From positions 124,001 to 188,000 of the forward strand of contig CAYOJW010000003.1 of assembly GCA_964404445.1 (NCBI GenBank): a stretch of DNA of 64,000 nt, written 5' to 3'. The stretch's first letter is position 1. Each line of letters starts with the position of its first letter. The notes under the pieces were generated by a model. The model saw nothing but the letters and a program-made list of their open reading frames with translations. It did not search any database and had not been told where the DNA came from. Positions 34,153-42,845 of this stretch are shown here, piece by piece. Both the position numbers and the translations under genes were made by a program. The DNA comes from UBA2336 sp964404445. GTDB lineage: Bacteria > Bacteroidota > Bacteroidia > Cytophagales > Cyclobacteriaceae.

Positions 34153-34913
34153 AAATAAAGTTTAACATAAAACGTGAAATAAAAATCGTAACCGTTTTGG
34201 TTGTGGTGTTCCTGCTGATTGCCTTTAGCGAACGCAAGCAGGGGGGGGTAGCTGTACGCGATATTCTTATCAAAATAGAAAACATCGAAGGTAACCAGTT
34301 TATCGATGAAGAAGATATTATCGAATTAATGCAGTTAAACAAAGAGAACCTTAAAGGTGCAAGCATCGGTACAATTAACCTGAAACAAATCGAACAACGT
34401 GTTAAGCGTAACCGCTTTATTAAAGACGCACAGTTGTACAGCGATTTGAAAGGCAACTTAATAATGCAGGCCAAACTACGCAGACCGGTTGCCCGGATAG
34501 TGCGTAACGATGGGCCTGACGGGTACATTGCTGAAGACGGAACCGTAATGCCGGTGTCCGATAAGTTTACAACACGGGTGGTACTGGTTAGCGGATCGTA
34601 CACCAGAAACCTGTTGCAGACCGAGAACCTGAACAGCAATGAAGAAACAAAAAAGCTGATGGATATGCTGCACATGATCCGCGAAGATGATTTCTGGCGG
34701 GCACAAATCGCGCAGTTGGATATTGATGGTCAGGGTTATATCGACATTCTTCCGCAAATAGGCGGGCAGGTAATTGAGTTCGGCCAGGCCGATAACGTTG
34801 AGAACAAATTCAGGAAACTGAAAATTTTTTATAAAAAAATCCTCCCGCAGCGTGGGTGGAACACCTACCAGCGGGTAAACCTAAAATACGAAGGACAAAT
34901 TATTGCAGAATAA
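34149..34913 (+). CDS. ftsQ: Cell division protein FtsQ
   Basis: A 254-residue bitopic membrane protein. One membrane segment (IVTVLVVVFLLIAF) is followed by a POTRA-like region (IKIENIEGNQFIDEEDIIEL) and the beta domain. It links the FtsL/FtsB-type proteins to the divisome. A run of eight G (34241-34248) codes for part of QGG just after the membrane segment; the frame is intact on both sides. The position between murC and ftsA supports the call, since sequence conservation in FtsQ is weak. Confidence 0.88.
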   Translation: MKIKFNIKREIKIVTVLVVVFLLIAFSERKQGGVAVRDILIKIENIEGNQFIDEEDIIELMQLNKENLKGASIGTINLKQIEQRVKRNRFIKDAQLYSDLKGNLIMQAKLRRPVARIVRNDGPDGYIAEDGTVMPVSDKFTTRVVLVSGSYTRNLLQTENLNSNEETKKLMDMLHMIREDDFWRAQIAQLDIDGQGYIDILPQIGGQVIEFGQADNVENKFRKLKIFYKKILPQRGWNTYQRVNLKYEGQIIAE

Positions 34914-34964
34914 AAAAACAGGTAACAATAACGAAAACAGAACAACCACTTAAAAATAACAATC

Positions 34965-36275
34965 ATGGAAAACTCTAAAATAATAGTTGGGCTCGACATC
35001 GGTACAACCAAAATATGTGCGATTGTAGGCCGTAAAAATGAGTTTGGAAAACTTGAAGTGCTCGGTATGGGCAAAGCCGAATCAGAAGGTGTGGTAAAAG
35101 GCGTTGTCTTTAATATCGATAAAACCATTCAGGCCATTGAAAAAGCTATTAAAGAAGCTGGCGATCAGTCGGGTATCGATATTGGTGTGGTAAACGTAGG
35201 CATTGCCGGTCAGCACATCCGTAGCTTTGTACAGCATGGCGGTATTACCCGTTCATCGAAAGAAGATGAAATTACCGTAGCCGATGTTGAACGTTTAACG
35301 CAGGATATGTACCGCATGGTGGTGCCTCCGGGCAACCAGATTATCCATGTAATGCCACAGGAGTACATGGTGGATTATGAAGAAGGTATTAAAGAACCTG
35401 TGGGTATGTCGGGCGTGCGCTTGGAAGCAGACTTCCACATCATTACTGCGCAAACAAATGCCATTAATAATATCAACAAATGTGTGCGCAGAGGAAACCT
35501 CGAAACCGAAGAGTTGATTCTCGAACCATTGGCATCAAGCCTGGCCGTACTCAGCGATGATGAGAAAGAAGCGGGCGTTTGTTTGATTGATATTGGTGGC
35601 GGTACAACCGACATTGCCATTTTTTACGATAACATCATCCGCCATACGGCTGTTATTCCGTTTGGTGGCAACATCATCACCAACGATATTAAAGAAGGTC
35701 TGCAGGTGCTGCTGCCACAGGCCGAGCAATTAAAAACCCGTTTTGGCAAGGCGATCTCAGAAGAAGCAAGCCCGAATGAAATCGTTTCAATCCCCGGAAT
35801 ACGCAACCGTCCGTCAAAAGAAATTTCGGTGAAAAACCTGGCGAGCATCATTCAGGCGCGCATGGAAGAGATCGTTGAAATGTCACATACAGAAATCATC
35901 AGTTCAGGATTTGAGAACCGCCTGGGCGGAGGCATTGTAATAACCGGTGGCGGTGCGCAACTCAGCAACCTGAAACAATTGGTAGAATACATGACCGGCA
36001 TGGACACACGCATCGGCTACCCAAACGAACACCTCGGTAAGGGCAAGGTTGAATCGGTAAAAAGCCCGATGTATGCAACCGCTGTTGGTTTGGTGCTGGC
36101 CGGCTTCCGTTCGTTAGATGAACGCGAAGATGAATACAGGAGCGCACGCGAACAGGTGAAGGTAAATGCAGTGCAACCTAAGAAAACTGTTTCGTCTAAA
36201 AACTTTTTCAACGACATCTTAACAAAAACCAAGAGCTTGTTGATTGATGATTTAGATGGTAAGAATGAATATTAA
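34965..36275 (+). CDS. ftsA: Cell division ATPase FtsA
   Basis: A 436-residue actin-like ATPase: VGLDIGTTKICAIVG is phosphate loop 1, and LIDIGGGTTDIAIFYD and GIVITGGGAQLSNL are the further nucleotide-binding blocks. It tethers FtsZ to the membrane through a C-terminal amphipathic helix, here probably around FNDILTKTKSLLIDD. It starts 51 bases after ftsQ, a gap with AACAACCACT also found in front of ftsZ. A hairpin separates it from ftsZ. Confidence 0.96.
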   Translation: MENSKIIVGLDIGTTKICAIVGRKNEFGKLEVLGMGKAESEGVVKGVVFNIDKTIQAIEKAIKEAGDQSGIDIGVVNVGIAGQHIRSFVQHGGITRSSKEDEITVADVERLTQDMYRMVVPPGNQIIHVMPQEYMVDYEEGIKEPVGMSGVRLEADFHIITAQTNAINNINKCVRRGNLETEELILEPLASSLAVLSDDEKEAGVCLIDIGGGTTDIAIFYDNIIRHTAVIPFGGNIITNDIKEGLQVLLPQAEQLKTRFGKAISEEASPNEIVSIPGIRNRPSKEISVKNLASIIQARMEEIVEMSHTEIISSGFENRLGGGIVITGGGAQLSNLKQLVEYMTGMDTRIGYPNEHLGKGKVESVKSPMYATAVGLVLAGFRSLDEREDEYRSAREQVKVNAVQPKKTVSSKNFFNDILTKTKSLLIDDLDGKNEY

Positions 36276-36277
36276 TC

Positions 36278-36359
36278 AGGACTCAGGCATCAGGGCTTGG
36301 GTGTTAGGCATCAGGGACATAAGAAACACCTAACACCTAATCCCTAACACCTAAGTCCT
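36278..36359 (+). repeat. Large imperfect hairpin between ftsA and ftsZ
   Basis: Two 31-base arms (36278-36308 and 36329-36359) pair almost fully around a 20-base loop; the differences are mostly C/T and A/G, giving G-U pairs in RNA. The right arm is a TAACACC-rich repeat. No T run follows, so it may process or stabilise mRNA, or set the ratio of FtsZ to FtsA. Confidence 0.7.
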
Positions 36360-36390
36360 AAAAAAAGAGCAACCACTAAAAATTAAGTAT

Positions 36391-37980
36391 ATGTTAGAAA
36401 CCGGATCGTACAAATTCGACATCCCCAAGCACCCGACAAGTGCTCCACGGTCGATCATTAAAGTGATTGGCGTGGGCGGAGGAGGAAGCAATGCTGTAAA
36501 CCACATGTATCGTCAAGGAATAAAAGACGTAGAGTTTGTGGTGTGTAACACCGATTTACAAGCGCTGAACAACAGCCCCGTACCAACCAAATTGCAAATT
36601 GGTGTTGACCTTACCGAAGGGTTAGGTTGTGGCGCTAATCCTAAAGTAGGAAAAGGCGCAGCCCTCGAAAGCAAAGAACAAATCCGCGAGTTCTTCGAAG
36701 GAACTAAAATGGTATTCATCACAGCCGGTATGGGCGGTGGTACCGGAACAGGCGCAGCCCCGGTTATTGCCAAAATTGCCAAAAGCATGGGCATCCTTAC
36801 CGTTGGTATTGTTACCGAGCCGTTTGCTTTTGAAGGAAAGAAAAAATTAGCACAGGCCAATCAGGGTATTGCTTCGCTGCGCAACAGTTGCGATACCGTG
36901 ATCGTGATACTGAACGATAAGCTGCGCGAAATCTATGGCAACCTGCCTATTGGTGCAGCCTTCGCGCAAGCCGATAACGTATTGACCACGGCCGCCAAAG
37001 GTATTGCCGAAATCATTACACTGGCAGGTTATGTAAACGTTGACTTCCAGGATGTGCGTACCGTTATGTACAATGCCGGGCCTGCCGTAATGGGTACAGC
37101 CGAAACCAAAGGCGATAACCGCGCACGCAATGCGGCTATGGGGGCGCTTACCTCACCGTTGTTGGATAACTGCGACATCATGGGCGCTAAGAAAATCCTG
37201 TTGTCGATTGTATCGGGAACAGAAGCCGAGCTTTCTATGGACGAATTGACCGAGATAACTGAATACATTCAGGAGCAGGCCGGTCAGGAAGCCGAAATGA
37301 TTTTCGGTCACGGTGTTGATTCTGCTCTGGGCGATCGCTTGCGGGTAACCGTAATTGCTACCGGTTTTGAAACCGAAGAAACCCAGGCCGAGGCCATCAA
37401 AAAACAAGCGGCCGAAGAAGAGGATAAAATGAAAGTGCATGACCTCGATCGCAGCCAGATATGGATGTTTGAGGCCGAAAATAACAATGCTTCAAACGAG
37501 ATCGAGCTGAAGAAAACAGAGGAACCTGTTAAGCCCGAAAAGAAAAAAGATGAAGAACTTCCGTTACAACGCGAATTCGTTTTCACGGTGCCCGAGTCTA
37601 ACAAACCGAAAAGCACTATCGAAGAAAACGATTTTGATGACGAGGGTCTTTTCGGCAATCATGACGATGAGTTTGAACGCGAAACCGAAAAGTATGGCGA
37701 TCAGATCATCAATGAAGAGGGTATGATGGAAATCCGTTCGGCCAAGCAACGCTTGCAGGAACAAGCCCAGCAACGTAAAGAAAAGCTGAAGAATGTGCGC
37801 AAGCAGGAGATGACCAAAGAAGAGTTTAACGAGAAGTGGGCCTTGCCCGCGTATTTGCGAAGAGGCGTGAAGATGGACAACGTGCCGCACTCTTCCGAGC
37901 CGTTAATCTCGAAGTATAATTTGAATGACGACAACGGTTTATTGGGCAACAATAAGTTTTTACACGATAATGTTGATTAA
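36391..37980 (+). CDS. ftsZ: Cell division GTPase FtsZ, long C-terminal linker
   Basis: A 529-residue tubulin homologue. GVGGGGSNAVNHM and the signature GGGTGTG (115-121) bind GTP, and the T7 loop follows in the middle of the protein. The globular part ends near residue 340; the remaining about 190 residues form an acidic and basic linker, ending in NNKFLHDNVD. It forms the Z ring. The length is usual for Bacteroidota, where FtsZ is longer than in Proteobacteria. It starts 31 bases after the hairpin, with a CAACCACTAAA leader like that of ftsA. Confidence 0.97.
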   Translation: MLETGSYKFDIPKHPTSAPRSIIKVIGVGGGGSNAVNHMYRQGIKDVEFVVCNTDLQALNNSPVPTKLQIGVDLTEGLGCGANPKVGKGAALESKEQIREFFEGTKMVFITAGMGGGTGTGAAPVIAKIAKSMGILTVGIVTEPFAFEGKKKLAQANQGIASLRNSCDTVIVILNDKLREIYGNLPIGAAFAQADNVLTTAAKGIAEIITLAGYVNVDFQDVRTVMYNAGPAVMGTAETKGDNRARNAAMGALTSPLLDNCDIMGAKKILLSIVSGTEAELSMDELTEITEYIQEQAGQEAEMIFGHGVDSALGDRLRVTVIATGFETEETQAEAIKKQAAEEEDKMKVHDLDRSQIWMFEAENNNASNEIELKKTEEPVKPEKKKDEELPLQREFVFTVPESNKPKSTIEENDFDDEGLFGNHDDEFERETEKYGDQIINEEGMMEIRSAKQRLQEQAQQRKEKLKNVRKQEMTKEEFNEKWALPAYLRRGVKMDNVPHSSEPLISKYNLNDDNGLLGNNKFLHDNVD

Positions 37981-38104
37981 CCCCAATGCTGGTTTCTAAA
38001 ACTTCAAAGGTATGGCATCTTCGGCACGTCTGGTTTTTTACTCCATTCGTAGTGGTTGTTGGTGGTAAATATTTTTTGCCGGTGCCGAAATGCCTCATTA
38101 TTAA

Positions 38105-38170
38105 TCCCGCATAGCGCGGGACACTTTTTTACCTTTGAAAAAACCCCGGCAGACGGCCGGGGTTTTTCTT
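38105..38170 (+). terminator. Tandem rho-independent terminators after the dcw cluster
   Basis: A short stem CCCGC / GCGGG (38106-38120) is followed closely by T6, and a stronger one CCCCGGC / GCCGGGG (38144-38162, flanked by A4 and T5) is followed by TTTTTCTTTTTT. They close the ftsZ transcript. The 37981-38269 interval holds no other feature that I see. Confidence 0.85.
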
Positions 38171-38269
38171 TTTTACCCTCACCTCAACCCTCTGCATGGA
38201 GAGTGATGAGATCAGGTAGTATGTTATATTTGAGATGAGTTATAGTAAAGGTATTTTGCTTTCAATGAA

Positions 38270-38968
38270 ATGGGTTATTTTAAAGAATACATGAATTATA
38301 TCGAGCCTTTCTTTTCAGAGTTGGGCTTTAATCGTTTAAAAGGCTCACAATTTGAACAAAAGGGCGAGCCATTTTCAAATGTTTTTGAATTTGTATCATA
38401 CGTTGCAGGTACCTCCTTTAAAGTGAAATTTGGCGTAAGGAGTAGGGTCTTTAATAAGATATTTGAAGAGATAATGGGTTGGGGGTTAAATGGTGAATAT
38501 GTACTTTACGTAACATCACAAAGCAGCTTCTTTAAAATTCTTAAATCGTGGTATGATGTGGAATCTGAGTTAGATTTCCCGCAACGATCAAAGGAAGTAG
38601 AGGAAGCCTTTTACGACTATGCGCTACCTTTTTATGCGAAGAATAACTCTTACCTGGCTATCAGGGATAATTTACGGAAGAATGAAATTTTTCGCCCTAT
38701 GATTGGTAATACTAATTTTCATCTTTTCGATTGGAAGATGGGGGTCTTTCTTGACTTGTTCCTTACTATATTATTGGAACCTGAAAAATTTGATGAGTCT
38801 GTTGAGCATTACCGCATAAAATGCACAACCAAACACCCGCGAGGGTTTGGCTCAAACCCCGAAGAAATTATTGATTATTCAAGAACGTACAATGAAGTAG
38901 AAACCGAGTTTCTTCCCAAACTTGCCAACGTAAACTGGGATGTTTACAGGAAGAAGCTTAAAATTTAA
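38270..38968 (+). CDS. Hypothetical protein, AT-rich
   Basis: A 232-residue protein of unknown family. It starts MGYFKEYMNYIEPFFSELGF and has a strongly alternating charged and aromatic composition, no signal peptide and no membrane segment. The opening region loosely recalls DUF4304-type proteins (FSELGFNRLKGSQFEQKGE), but the match is weak. Its base composition is more AT-rich than the dcw genes upstream, as is that of the next gene, so the two may be acquired together. Such isolated cytoplasmic proteins are sometimes orphan immunity proteins; nothing here proves it. Confidence 0.7.
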   Translation: MGYFKEYMNYIEPFFSELGFNRLKGSQFEQKGEPFSNVFEFVSYVAGTSFKVKFGVRSRVFNKIFEEIMGWGLNGEYVLYVTSQSSFFKILKSWYDVESELDFPQRSKEVEEAFYDYALPFYAKNNSYLAIRDNLRKNEIFRPMIGNTNFHLFDWKMGVFLDLFLTILLEPEKFDESVEHYRIKCTTKHPRGFGSNPEEIIDYSRTYNEVETEFLPKLANVNWDVYRKKLKI

Positions 38969-38996
38969 AGATAGTTGAATTGCGGTTATAAAACTT

Positions 38997-39551
38997 ATGG
39001 TTGAGAACTTTGAATATTTTACTGAGAACGTATCAATTCCAGTTTCGATAGGCTCAGATGTTAATTTTTTTGAAGGTCTTTCAAAAGAAGATTTTTTCAG
39101 ATTTTATTCAGGCGGCAAGAAAAGTTTGCGCTGGACGTACAATGGCAAAATAGTGATAATTGAAGATCCGGACGCTTCAATAATTGGTTATCCTTCATTG
39201 GATATGGAGTATGTAATAGCGATATATACTGAGGAAATAAGCAGAAATTACAGTCCGCCAAAAAATGCGGTTGTCTATCGAGAAGATGGCTCACTCCATA
39301 AGCAACTTACTATTCCACATTTTCAATCTAAAGTAGTTTTAGATAGACTAAAAATTAATAACGATGAAAACCCTCCTTTGGGTAAGAAATATCCTGGAAT
39401 ACTTTTTTTTGATCACGTTTCATGGCAAAAATTAGAAAATGATATTGTTGTGGCGATTAGAATAATTTATGATCAGGAATGGTACGAAACGGTTGAGATA
39501 AATCCGGCAACTGCAAAATTTGGTAAGTGCCTGGATTCGGGCAGGTTATAA
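38997..39551 (+). CDS. Hypothetical protein, AT-rich
   Basis: A 184-residue protein with no family I recognise. It is rich in aromatic and acidic residues (YFTENVSIPVSIGSDVNFFE, DFFRFYSGGKKSLRWTYNGK) and has no signal peptide or membrane segment. It follows the previous AT-rich gene by 28 bases and shares its composition, which suggests joint acquisition. After it, 39552-39668 contains a hairpin (CCTGCCT / AGGCAGG near 39589) and no gene. Confidence 0.68.
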   Translation: MVENFEYFTENVSIPVSIGSDVNFFEGLSKEDFFRFYSGGKKSLRWTYNGKIVIIEDPDASIIGYPSLDMEYVIAIYTEEISRNYSPPKNAVVYREDGSLHKQLTIPHFQSKVVLDRLKINNDENPPLGKKYPGILFFDHVSWQKLENDIVVAIRIIYDQEWYETVEINPATAKFGKCLDSGRL

Positions 39552-39668
39552 ATGTTATGAACAAGCCCGTCAGTCACAATACGAGCCTGCCTGTCCGGTA
39601 GGCAGGGATGGGGTGAGGGATTTGGCCTCAAACTTGTATTAGCCGTAACAGAACCAAACACAACTGTT

Positions 39669-40082
39669 ATGAAAAGGTCAATTATCCTCCTCGTGTTTGC
39701 GGGTATGTTGCTAACCGCCTGCGATGTGTATTATTTGGATACCGAGCAGCCTTACCGTTCGCGCGATCGCATTACTGGTCGTCACCATGTTGACGAGTAC
39801 AGCGAAACGTACAACGAGTTTATTGAATACTCGGTTTACATCAGCCCGGCTTCGAATGCTTACGAAGTATATATCGATAATTTTTACGGGGTAGGCATTA
39901 CCGTTGTGGCATCGGTATCGTACAGTAACATTACCATACCCTGGCAGGTTGTAAAGGGCTATGAAATAGAAGGCTCGGGTACTATACACAGCAGTCGCGA
40001 AATTACCTTTAACTACCGCGTTCGTGACCGCTATTCCGGCACCCCAACTGATTTTTGCTCTACCACATTTTGGCGGAATTAG
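39669..40082 (+). CDS. Small lipoprotein of unknown function
   Basis: A 137-residue predicted lipoprotein: MKRSIILLVFAGMLLTAC ends in a lipobox with Cys18. The mature part is rich in Tyr and Thr and contains IEYSVYISPASNAYEVYI and VRDRYSGTPTDFCSTTFW, probably beta strands of an immunoglobulin-like or similar small fold. It stands alone between hypothetical genes and a MITE-like hairpin. Function unknown. Confidence 0.75.
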   Translation: MKRSIILLVFAGMLLTACDVYYLDTEQPYRSRDRITGRHHVDEYSETYNEFIEYSVYISPASNAYEVYIDNFYGVGITVVASVSYSNITIPWQVVKGYEIEGSGTIHSSREITFNYRVRDRYSGTPTDFCSTTFWRN

Positions 40083-40097
40083 GCTTAATTAACAAAC

Positions 40098-40226
40098 AAG
40101 AGGCTCAAAAGTCAACATAAGAAACCACGTCACATCGAACGCAGTGAGATGTCCCGTTTTTGAGCGCTAATTGACGGGATGTCTCACTGCGTTCGACATG
40201 ACGTTACACTTTTGATACAGCCTCTT
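40098..40226 (+). repeat. MITE-like inverted repeat element
   Basis: An outer stem (AAGAGGCT...AGCCTCTT) surrounds two 31-base arms at 40127-40157 and 40174-40204 that pair with only four mismatches, all transitions. The arms contain CGAACGCAGTGAGA and its complement, a sequence type dispersed in Bacteroidota genomes. It has no open frame. Confidence 0.7.
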
Positions 40227-40236
40227 TTTGTTTGTG

Positions 40237-40264
40237 TTGTCTGAAATAATTATCACTACCTTTC
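40237..40264 (+). promoter_or_regulatory. Putative promoter of the alpha/beta hydrolase gene
   Basis: TTG at 40237-40239, 17-base gap, TACCTTTC at 40257-40264, one base off the Bacteroidota -7 consensus TAnnTTTG; the ATG follows 20 bases later. Confidence 0.45.
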
Positions 40265-40283
40265 GTAAAGCAATTTCAGCAAC

Positions 40284-41288
40284 ATGAAATCAAAAAAGCG
40301 TTTAACATATAGTTTAGCGGTTATCGCATTATTAGCCATCGTTTATTATACAGGCCCCAAGCCAGCCAAACCGGTGTATGATAAAATATTAAATTCCATT
40401 GTAGCGGAGCCTGCCGTACTCGAACATTTTATTGCGGCTAAAGAGCGGCTTCACAACGTGAAACCCGATAACGAAGCCCGCATTGTGTGGGCAGACTCTA
40501 ACAGACAAAAAACTGAATATGCCGTTGTGTATCTGCACGGTTTTTCGGCAAGTCAAAAAGAGGGCGACCCGGTGCACCGCAGGTTTGCAGAAACCTTTGG
40601 CGCGAACCTGTATTTAGCGCGCTTGGCCGATCATGGTATTGATACAACAGAAACGTTGTTGAATTTTACAGCCGAACGTTTTTGGAACAGTGCCAAAGAA
40701 GCTCTGGCGATTGGTAAGGCTATTGGCAATAAAGTGATACTGATTACTACCTCTACCGGAGGCACCGTGGCATTAATGCTTGCTGCGGAATACCCGAACG
40801 AAGTTTATGCGATGATCAACCTGTCGCCCAATATTGCTATTAACGATCCCGCTGCATTTTTACTGAACGATCCGTGGGGTTTACAAATTGCCCGCTTGGT
40901 GTTGGGCGGAAAGTACCGCGAGTGGATTGCCGATCCGGTGCGGGCGCAGTATTGGAATAATAAATACCGGCTCGAATCGCTCGTGCAACTTGAATCGTTG
41001 GTAGAGTCGTCCATGACCGATGAAACCTTCGCTCAGGTAAAACAACCCTGCTTAACGCTCTATTACTATAAAGACGAACAGCATCAGGATCCGGAAGTAA
41101 AAGTAAGCGCCATGCTGGCTATGCATCAAAAGCTCGGTACGCCCGATTCGCTGAAATCAGCTATTGCTATGCCCAATGCCGGGGCGCACGTACTGGGCTG
41201 TTCACTAACCTCGAAAGATGTAGAAGGCGTGTTTGCCGAAATGAAAAAATTTGCAGAGGATAAACTGGGGATGAAGGCAGTGCAATAA
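40284..41288 (+). CDS. Membrane-anchored alpha/beta hydrolase
   Basis: A 334-residue alpha/beta hydrolase with an N-terminal membrane segment (LTYSLAVIALLAIVYYTG). The oxyanion block is VVYLHGFSAS and the nucleophile elbow TTSTGGTVAL, with Ser as the likely nucleophile in a T-S-T-G-G variant of GxSxG. A late Asp near LTLYYYKDEQHQDPE and a His in NAGAHVLGC would complete the triad. Substrate unknown; lipase or esterase activity is a guess from the fold. It is separated from the next gene, which lies on the other strand. Confidence 0.8.
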   Translation: MKSKKRLTYSLAVIALLAIVYYTGPKPAKPVYDKILNSIVAEPAVLEHFIAAKERLHNVKPDNEARIVWADSNRQKTEYAVVYLHGFSASQKEGDPVHRRFAETFGANLYLARLADHGIDTTETLLNFTAERFWNSAKEALAIGKAIGNKVILITTSTGGTVALMLAAEYPNEVYAMINLSPNIAINDPAAFLLNDPWGLQIARLVLGGKYREWIADPVRAQYWNNKYRLESLVQLESLVESSMTDETFAQVKQPCLTLYYYKDEQHQDPEVKVSAMLAMHQKLGTPDSLKSAIAMPNAGAHVLGCSLTSKDVEGVFAEMKKFAEDKLGMKAVQ

Positions 41289-41309
41289 TCCGCGTAAACC
41301 GAGAGATTA

Positions 41310-41510
41310 TTAAACTATCGAAGATTTATTCTTTTCTAACACCTCTATTTTTCTTTTCAATTGTGTGATATGCCATGCTTGAAAAGCACTTGCCAGAACA
41401 AGCCCAAATAGAAGAGCCGGATTCCCGGCAGGGATATGCGATATTTTCATAAGTGCACCTGCAATAACAATTACAGCGCTTAGTCCGTAAATCAGTTTTT
41501 CGTATTTCAT
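41310..41510 (-). CDS. Small GldL-like membrane protein
   Basis: A 66-residue protein with two membrane helices (LIYGLSAVIVIAGALMKISH and ALLFGLVLASAFQAWHI) and a lysine-rich C-terminal helix. The first part, YGLSAVIVIAGALMKISHIP, closely resembles the N-terminus of GldL, the type IX secretion/gliding motor protein. Full GldL is over 200 residues, so this is a GldL-like fragment or small paralogue. No other gld gene lies nearby. It is a real coding candidate because the hydrophobic pattern and charges are coherent. Confidence 0.65.
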   Translation of the reverse strand: MKYEKLIYGLSAVIVIAGALMKISHIPAGNPALLFGLVLASAFQAWHITQLKRKIEVLEKNKSSIV

Positions 41511-41603
41511 GCCTTTGTTGTTTTCGTTGTTGTACAGTTTTGTAAAACTGTTTTCTTCATACTATTCGTAAAGCAAAATACCTGTTTAGCCAGAATTGTC
41601 CAA

Positions 41604-42659
41604 TCAATTTTTCAGGCTCGCCATATCAATTACAAAACGGTATTTTATATCGCCTTTTAACAGACGTTCATAAGCGTTGTTGATGTTCTGTATCGAGATA
41701 AGTTCAATATCGGCCGTAATGTTGTGCTGTCCGCAGAAATACAGCATTTCTTGTGTTTCGGCAATGCTTCCGATTGTTGAACCGGCAAAATTTTTACGGG
41801 CAGGGATCAGGCTAAACGCAGCAATGGGCAATGGATGTTCCGGTGCGCCTACCAATGCCAGTGTTCCATCTACTTTCAATAATTTTAAATACGCATTTAT
41901 ATCGTGTTGAGCCGAAACACAATCTAAAATGAAATGCAGCGTATTGGCATTGGCTTTCATTTGTGCTTTATCGGTCGATAGGATTATTTCATCGGCCCCT
42001 AAACGTTTGGCATCTTCTGCTTTTGAGGGCGATGTTGTAATCACCACTACGTGTGCACCCATAGCTTTGGCCAATTTCACGCCCATGTGTCCTAAACCGC
42101 CAATGCCTACGATACCTACTTTTGTTCCTGCACCAATACGCCAGTGTTTCAAGGGCGAATACGTGGTAATGCCAGCGCACAACAGTGGTGCGGTTGCCGC
42201 TAAATCGAGGTTATCCGGTACACGTAAAACGAAATCTTCATCGACAACAACACGTTCGGAATAACCGCCAAACGTTTGGCGGTTCAGGTATTTTTCATGG
42301 CCGTTATAGGTTTGTACATTACCTTTTTCGCAATACTGTTCGGTTCCCTGCCGGCATTGTTCGCATTCACGGCAACTGTCAACCATACAGCCCACGGCTG
42401 CCAGTTCGCCAACCTTGAATTTGGTAACACCGCTACCGATTTTTGTAATCCGTCCCACAATTTCGTGACCGGGAACGTTCGGGTAAACGGTACTGTGCCA
42501 TTCGTTGCGGGCAGTATGTAAATCAGAATGGCAAACGCCACAGTATAAAATATCTATTTCCACATCGTTGGCGGTAACTTCCCTGCGTTCGATGTTCATT
42601 TGTTTTAAATCGGCCTGGGGTGCTTCGGTGCCAAAGGCTTTTACTGAAAATGTGTTCAT
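41604..42659 (-). CDS. Zinc-dependent NAD(P) alcohol dehydrogenase
   Basis: A 351-residue medium-chain dehydrogenase of the cinnamyl-alcohol-dehydrogenase/YahK group. The catalytic zinc site is CGVCHSDLHTARNEWHS with GHEIVGRI, the structural zinc site CMVDSCRECEQCRQGTEQYC (truncated here to its cysteines), and GIGGLGHMGVKLAKAMGA is the cofactor-binding loop. It reduces aldehydes, generally with NADPH. It is divergent to the peptidase gene at 42846 and could be involved in aldehyde detoxification. Length and all metal ligands are normal. Confidence 0.92.
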   Translation of the reverse strand: MNTFSVKAFGTEAPQADLKQMNIERREVTANDVEIDILYCGVCHSDLHTARNEWHSTVYPNVPGHEIVGRITKIGSGVTKFKVGELAAVGCMVDSCRECEQCRQGTEQYCEKGNVQTYNGHEKYLNRQTFGGYSERVVVDEDFVLRVPDNLDLAATAPLLCAGITTYSPLKHWRIGAGTKVGIVGIGGLGHMGVKLAKAMGAHVVVITTSPSKAEDAKRLGADEIILSTDKAQMKANANTLHFILDCVSAQHDINAYLKLLKVDGTLALVGAPEHPLPIAAFSLIPARKNFAGSTIGSIAETQEMLYFCGQHNITADIELISIQNINNAYERLLKGDIKYRFVIDMASLKN

Positions 42660-42845
42660 GGTTTATGCTGTTGTTTGCTTAATTGTTTTGGTTAGCCGTT
42701 GTTGTATAAACCCCCGAATATAATGATTAACTGTATTTCTTTGTATAAACATTTGCAGCAAGTCCGCTCCCGCTCATGTATTTTTTCAGGCTTTTACCTG
42801 CTAAATACCTTAATATTAGGTTCTGAATATTTCTGTTTTATTTCT

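Noticed and set aside
34241..34248. Run of eight G in ftsQ as a phase-variation switch
   Set aside because: ftsQ should be needed for division, and the frame is intact; nothing around it suggests a switch, although slippage may occur at low rate.
38056..38238. 60-codon open frame after ftsZ
   Set aside because: It reads through both terminator stems.
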